Shown: in pieces, positions 61,468 to 64,000 of the stretch
How positions within the stretch are numbered: position 1 is the stretch's first letter
How the letters are laid out: the number at the start of each line of letters is the position of its first letter
Assembly: GCF_003347515.1 (NCBI RefSeq)
Contig: NZ_QEII01000259.1
Span: 1 to 64,000 of the forward strand
Direction of reading: 5' to 3'
Length of the DNA stretch: 64,000 nt
DNA from: Rhodoferax ferrireducens
Lineage (GTDB): Bacteria; Pseudomonadota; Gammaproteobacteria; Burkholderiales; Burkholderiaceae_C
Made by a program: the position numbers and the translations under genes
The notes under the pieces: generated by a model
The model's database searches: none
What the model saw: only the letters and a program-made list of their open reading frames with translations
Told to the model about the DNA's origin: nothing

Positions 61468-62043
61468 ATGGAAGCACTCTTCATTTCAACCGGCGTGGTC
61501 GCTCTCGCGGAAATCGGCGATAAAACCCAGTTGCTCGCCTTCATCCTGGCGGCGCGCTTCAAAAAACCTCTCCCGATCATTGTCGGCATCCTGTGCGCTA
61601 CGCTGGTCAATCACGGCCTGGCGGGCGCCTTGGGCGCCTGGATTACCTCGGTTGTGAGCCCCGAGTCCATGCGCTGGGCGCTGGGGCTGTCATTCATCGG
61701 CATGGCGATCTGGACCATGATCCCGGACAAGATCGAGGAAGAGGAAACTCAGGTGGCGAAACACCTGGGTGTCTTCGGCGCAACGTTCATCACATTTTTT
61801 CTCGCCGAGATGGGCGACAAGACCCAGATTGCAACTGTTGCGCTGGCTGCGCACTATGGCGCTCCATTGCTGGTCATTGCCGGCACGACATTGGGCATGT
61901 TGGTGGCAGATGTGCCGGCTGTTTTTCTCGGCAACAAGTTCGCCGAAAAAATTCCCATGAAGCTCGTGCACTCGATCGCAGCCGGTATTTTCGCGGTGAT
62001 GGGGGTGCTGACGCTGCTCAAGGTTGAAAAGCTGTTTCAGTAG
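61468..62043 (+). CDS. UPF0016/GDT1-family manganese exporter
   Basis: A 191-residue six-helix protein with two copies of the family motif, VALAEIGDKTQLLAFILAAR and FFLAEMGDKTQIATVALAAH. Such proteins (TMEM165, Gdt1, MneA, Mnx) transport Mn2+ and Ca2+ and protect cells against manganese. The upstream yybP-ykoY leader supports a manganese role. ATG 61468 follows the leader; no clear Shine-Dalgarno is visible, which would suit control by leader folding. Confidence 0.92.
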   Translation: MEALFISTGVVALAEIGDKTQLLAFILAARFKKPLPIIVGILCATLVNHGLAGALGAWITSVVSPESMRWALGLSFIGMAIWTMIPDKIEEEETQVAKHLGVFGATFITFFLAEMGDKTQIATVALAAHYGAPLLVIAGTTLGMLVADVPAVFLGNKFAEKIPMKLVHSIAAGIFAVMGVLTLLKVEKLFQ

Positions 62044-62070
62044 GCACAAACGACCCTACCGTTGACTGGC

Positions 62071-62619
62071 TCAACCCGCCATCAGCTTGTGCACCAGATC
62101 GCCGGTGTTGGAGGCCTTGTATTTGCGCATCAGACGGGCGCGGTAAATCTCAACCGTGCGGTGGCTGATCGTGAGCGCCTTGCCGATTTCCTTGGAGGTC
62201 AGCCCGTCCATCAGGTGAGCAGCGACCTCGCGTTCGCGTGCGGTCAGCTCGGCCTTGACCGGGCGGCGCGAGCTCAGGTCTTCAAAGGTCCAGATGCCGG
62301 CCTCGTGGGGCGTGTTGGGGTTGAGGGCCCGCCCGGTCACGTGGCACCAGAAGGTTTCACCGCTGGCGCGTTTCATGATGCGGTCATCGGCGTAAGTGCC
62401 GTTGCGGTTCAGAATCGGCGCAATGCGCGAGCCGGTGCGCTCGAACTCGATGGCGCTGGGGTATAGCACCTGAAACGACTGGCCCACCAGCAGTTCACGC
62501 GAGGCGCCAAACATTTCACACAAGTGGCGATTGCAGTCCAGCATTTGCCGGTTGCTGGAAAGGGCCAGTCCGACCGGTGCCAGCTCGAATGCAAGACGGT
62601 AATCAATATCGATGTTCAT
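62071..62619 (-). CDS. PAS-LuxR transcriptional regulator
   Basis: A 182-residue regulator. A PAS domain covers residues about 5-120 (AFELAPVGLALSSNRQMLDC, CEMFGASRELLVGQSFQVLY, GETFWCHVTGRALNPNTPHE). A LuxR-type HTH is at about 123-180 (LTAREREVAAHLMDGLTSKE, IGKALTISHRTVEIYRARLM). The PAS domain replaces the receiver of FixJ-type proteins, so it probably senses a ligand directly. It is divergent from the CoA-transferase genes and likely controls them. Confidence 0.92.
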   Translation of the reverse strand: MNIDIDYRLAFELAPVGLALSSNRQMLDCNRHLCEMFGASRELLVGQSFQVLYPSAIEFERTGSRIAPILNRNGTYADDRIMKRASGETFWCHVTGRALNPNTPHEAGIWTFEDLSSRRPVKAELTAREREVAAHLMDGLTSKEIGKALTISHRTVEIYRARLMRKYKASNTGDLVHKLMAG

Positions 62620-62664
62620 TTATTGTGTAAAAGTAAGGCATTAGGGTTTGTACCTTAAGAAAAA

Positions 62665-62684
62665 CTACGTATTTTTATACGTAG
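62665..62684. promoter_or_regulatory. 20-bp palindrome, candidate operator of the PAS-LuxR regulator
   Basis: CTACGTAT-TTTT-ATACGTAG is a perfect inverted repeat in the 104-nt divergent gap, with a further CGTACG at 62688-62693. It lies 40 nt before the CoA-transferase start and 46 nt from the regulator start, an ideal place to control both. Confidence 0.7.
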
Positions 62685-62723
62685 TATCGTACGTGAAATA
62701 TTTCTTAACAGGAGATGGATCAA

Positions 62724-63431
62724 GTGAACAAGATTTACCCAAGCGCAGCCAAGGCGCTCGAAGGCATTGTCAAAGACGGCCAACTGATGGCCGTTGGCGG
62801 CTTCGGCCTGTGCGGCATTCCCGAGGCCCTGATTGATGCGCTGCGCGACAGCGGCGTCAAAGATCTCACCGTCATCTCCAACAACGCCGGTGTTGACGGC
62901 TTTGGCCTGGGCAAGCTGTTGGAAACGCGCCAGATCAAAAAAATGATCTCCAGCTATGTGGGAGAAAACAAGGAGTTCGAGCGGCAATACCTCGCCGGTG
63001 AGTTGCAGCTTGAGTTCACACCGCAAGGCACGCTGGCTGAAAAACTGCGAGCCGGCGGTGCTGGCATCCCTGCGTTCTACGTTCGAACCGGCGTGGGCAC
63101 GCTGGTGGCCGAGGGCAAGGAAACCCGCGAATTTGACGGCCACACCTACATACTGGAGCACGCGTTGGTCCCCGAGGTGTCACTGGTCAAGGCCTGGAAG
63201 GCGGACAAGAGCGGCAATCTGCTGTTCCGGCGTACCGCGCGCAATTTCAACCCGGCAGTGGCGATGGCCGGCAAGATCACGGTGGTCGAGGTCGAAGAGA
63301 TCGTGGAAACCGGCACCTTCGATCCGGATTCAGTACATCTGGCCGGTATTTATGTGCACCGGATTGTGCTCAATGCGACGCCCGAGAAGCGGATTGAGAA
63401 AAGAACCATCACTGAGAAAGCAGGAGTCTGA
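62724..63431 (+). CDS. scoA: 3-oxoacid CoA-transferase subunit A
   Basis: A 235-residue subunit. GTG 62724 is chosen because AGGAG (62710-62714) lies nine bases before it, whereas the ATG at 62715 directly abuts that site. The product begins with the family start (V/M)[33 protein letters not shown] is the CoA-binding glycine-rich loop, and [14 protein letters not shown] follows. It transfers CoA between succinyl-CoA and acetoacetate in ketone-body and poly-hydroxybutyrate use. The B subunit starts two bases after its stop. Confidence 0.93.
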   Translation: MNKIYPSAAKALEGIVKDGQLMAVGGFGLCGIPEALIDALRDSGVKDLTVISNNAGVDGFGLGKLLETRQIKKMISSYVGENKEFERQYLAGELQLEFTPQGTLAEKLRAGGAGIPAFYVRTGVGTLVAEGKETREFDGHTYILEHALVPEVSLVKAWKADKSGNLLFRRTARNFNPAVAMAGKITVVEVEEIVETGTFDPDSVHLAGIYVHRIVLNATPEKRIEKRTITEKAGV

Positions 63432-63433
63432 TC

Positions 63434-64000
63434 ATGGCCTGGACACACGACCAAATGGCGGCCAAAGCGGCTGAAGAATTGAAAGACGGTTATTACGTCA
63501 ACCTGGGCATTGGCTTGCCCACCATGGTGGCGAACTTCGTCAATCCGGACATTGAGGTCTGGCTGCAAAGTGAAAACGGCATGCTGGGCATTGGCCCGTT
63601 TCCCACCGAAGATCAGGTCGATGCCGACCTGATCAACGCTGGCAAACAGACCGTGACGACCATTCCCGGGTCTTCCATTTTTGGCAGCCACGACAGCTTT
63701 GCCATGATTCGTGGCGGCAAGATCAACCTGAGCATTCTGGGCGCCATGCAGGTGAGTGAAAAAGGCGATCTGGCCAACTGGATGATTCCCGGCAAGATGG
63801 TCAAGGGCATGGGCGGGGCAATGGACCTGGTGGGTGGCGTCAAGAGCGTGGTGGTGTTGATGGAACACGTTGCCAAGAAGAAAGATGGCACAGTTGACTT
63901 GAAGATACTGCCCAGTTGCACGCTGCCATTGACAGGCGTGGGCGTGGTGGACCGCATCATCACCGACTTGGCCGTGCTGGATGTGACGCCGCATGGCCTG
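63434..64000 (+). CDS. scoB: 3-oxoacid CoA-transferase subunit B (truncated by window end)
   Basis: The frame is open at the window end, with 189 residues seen. AGGAG precedes ATG 63434. The catalytic Glu is in [15 protein letters not shown], and [18 protein letters not shown] and [18 protein letters not shown] are family marks. It forms the active heterodimer with the upstream subunit, and the tight spacing supports equal production. Confidence 0.95.
   Translation, partial: MAWTHDQMAAKAAEELKDGYYVNLGIGLPTMVANFVNPDIEVWLQSENGMLGIGPFPTEDQVDADLINAGKQTVTTIPGSSIFGSHDSFAMIRGGKINLSILGAMQVSEKGDLANWMIPGKMVKGMGGAMDLVGGVKSVVVLMEHVAKKKDGTVDLKILPSCTLPLTGVGVVDRIITDLAVLDVTPHGL

Noticed and set aside
62715-62723. 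ATG 62715 as the start of scoA
   Set aside because: The AGGAG directly abuts it; GTG 62724 has correct spacing and gives the family N-terminus.
1-64000. CRISPR arrays, tRNA or rRNA genes, prophage or transposase genes
   Set aside because: I looked for regular direct repeats, tRNA T-loop words, integrase or transposase motifs and saw none; the holin-like gene at 39472 is a chromosomal family.

Overview
The window looks like chromosomal DNA of a betaproteobacterium of the order Burkholderiales, most probably a Comamonadaceae member of the Rhodoferax/Polaromonas/Variovorax type. The reasons are high GC with GC-rich third codon positions, a Bug-type (TctC) solute-binding protein, a glycine-cleavage operon behind a tandem glycine riboswitch, a glutathione-dependent formaldehyde pathway, and a short interspersed repeat with a look I associate with that family. 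The genus cannot be fixed from sequence reading alone. I see no rRNA, tRNA, CRISPR array, prophage or transposase gene.

Layout. 1-2488: 5' part of a five-PAS sensor kinase that runs off the window. 2842-18137: a mostly forward envelope/stress block (glycine-zipper lipoprotein, transglutaminase-like protein, orphan DUF2384-like gene, DUF3494 ice-binding-type lipoprotein, OmpA-family porin, small membrane protein plus a giant cyclic beta-1,2-glucan synthase, ferritin-like, BON and CsbD proteins). 18124-27231: mostly reverse genes (RluA, hybrid kinase, a 49-residue lysine-rich protein, 5'-nucleotidase, an unusual five-haem cytochrome c, indolepyruvate/phenylpyruvate decarboxylase, ribbon-helix-helix protein). 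27294-36000: mixed small housekeeping and signalling genes (DJ-1 protein, M14 peptidase, hydrolase, FabH-like synthase, DUF808, degenerate HD-GYP, cNMP-binding protein). 36087-39353: dusC and the frmA-frmB formaldehyde detoxification pair. 39472-46546: gcvT-gcvH-gcvP under a tandem glycine riboswitch, preceded by ETF-ubiquinone oxidoreductase. 46697-49391: SDR, EamA transporter, UbiC and thioesterase in tight coupling. 49411-53308: three overlapping genes (alcohol dehydrogenase, EthD-like protein, Bug receptor) divergent from a LysR regulator. 54466-59872: a four-gene phosphorelay operon ending in c-di-GMP hydrolysis. 60037-62043: MFS exporter and a UPF0016 manganese exporter behind a yybP-ykoY leader. 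62071-64000: a PAS-LuxR regulator divergent from a 3-oxoacid CoA-transferase pair, with a 20-bp palindrome between them.

The most unusual feature is not a gene. A roughly 50-nt repeat occurs at least eight times, always in the same orientation on the + strand whatever the direction of the surrounding gene. Its 3' half keeps a small hairpin in all copies, with compensating base changes. Three copies lie inside conserved reading frames (gcvP, gcvT, the EamA transporter) without breaking them, two supply or touch stop codons, and one abuts the frmB start codon. A separate 63-nt perfect inverted repeat lies between dusC and frmA. Other points worth following are the five-haem cytochrome fusion, an HD-GYP protein lacking its HD pair, a receiver domain with Glu in place of Asp, and a terminator between gcvH and gcvP.
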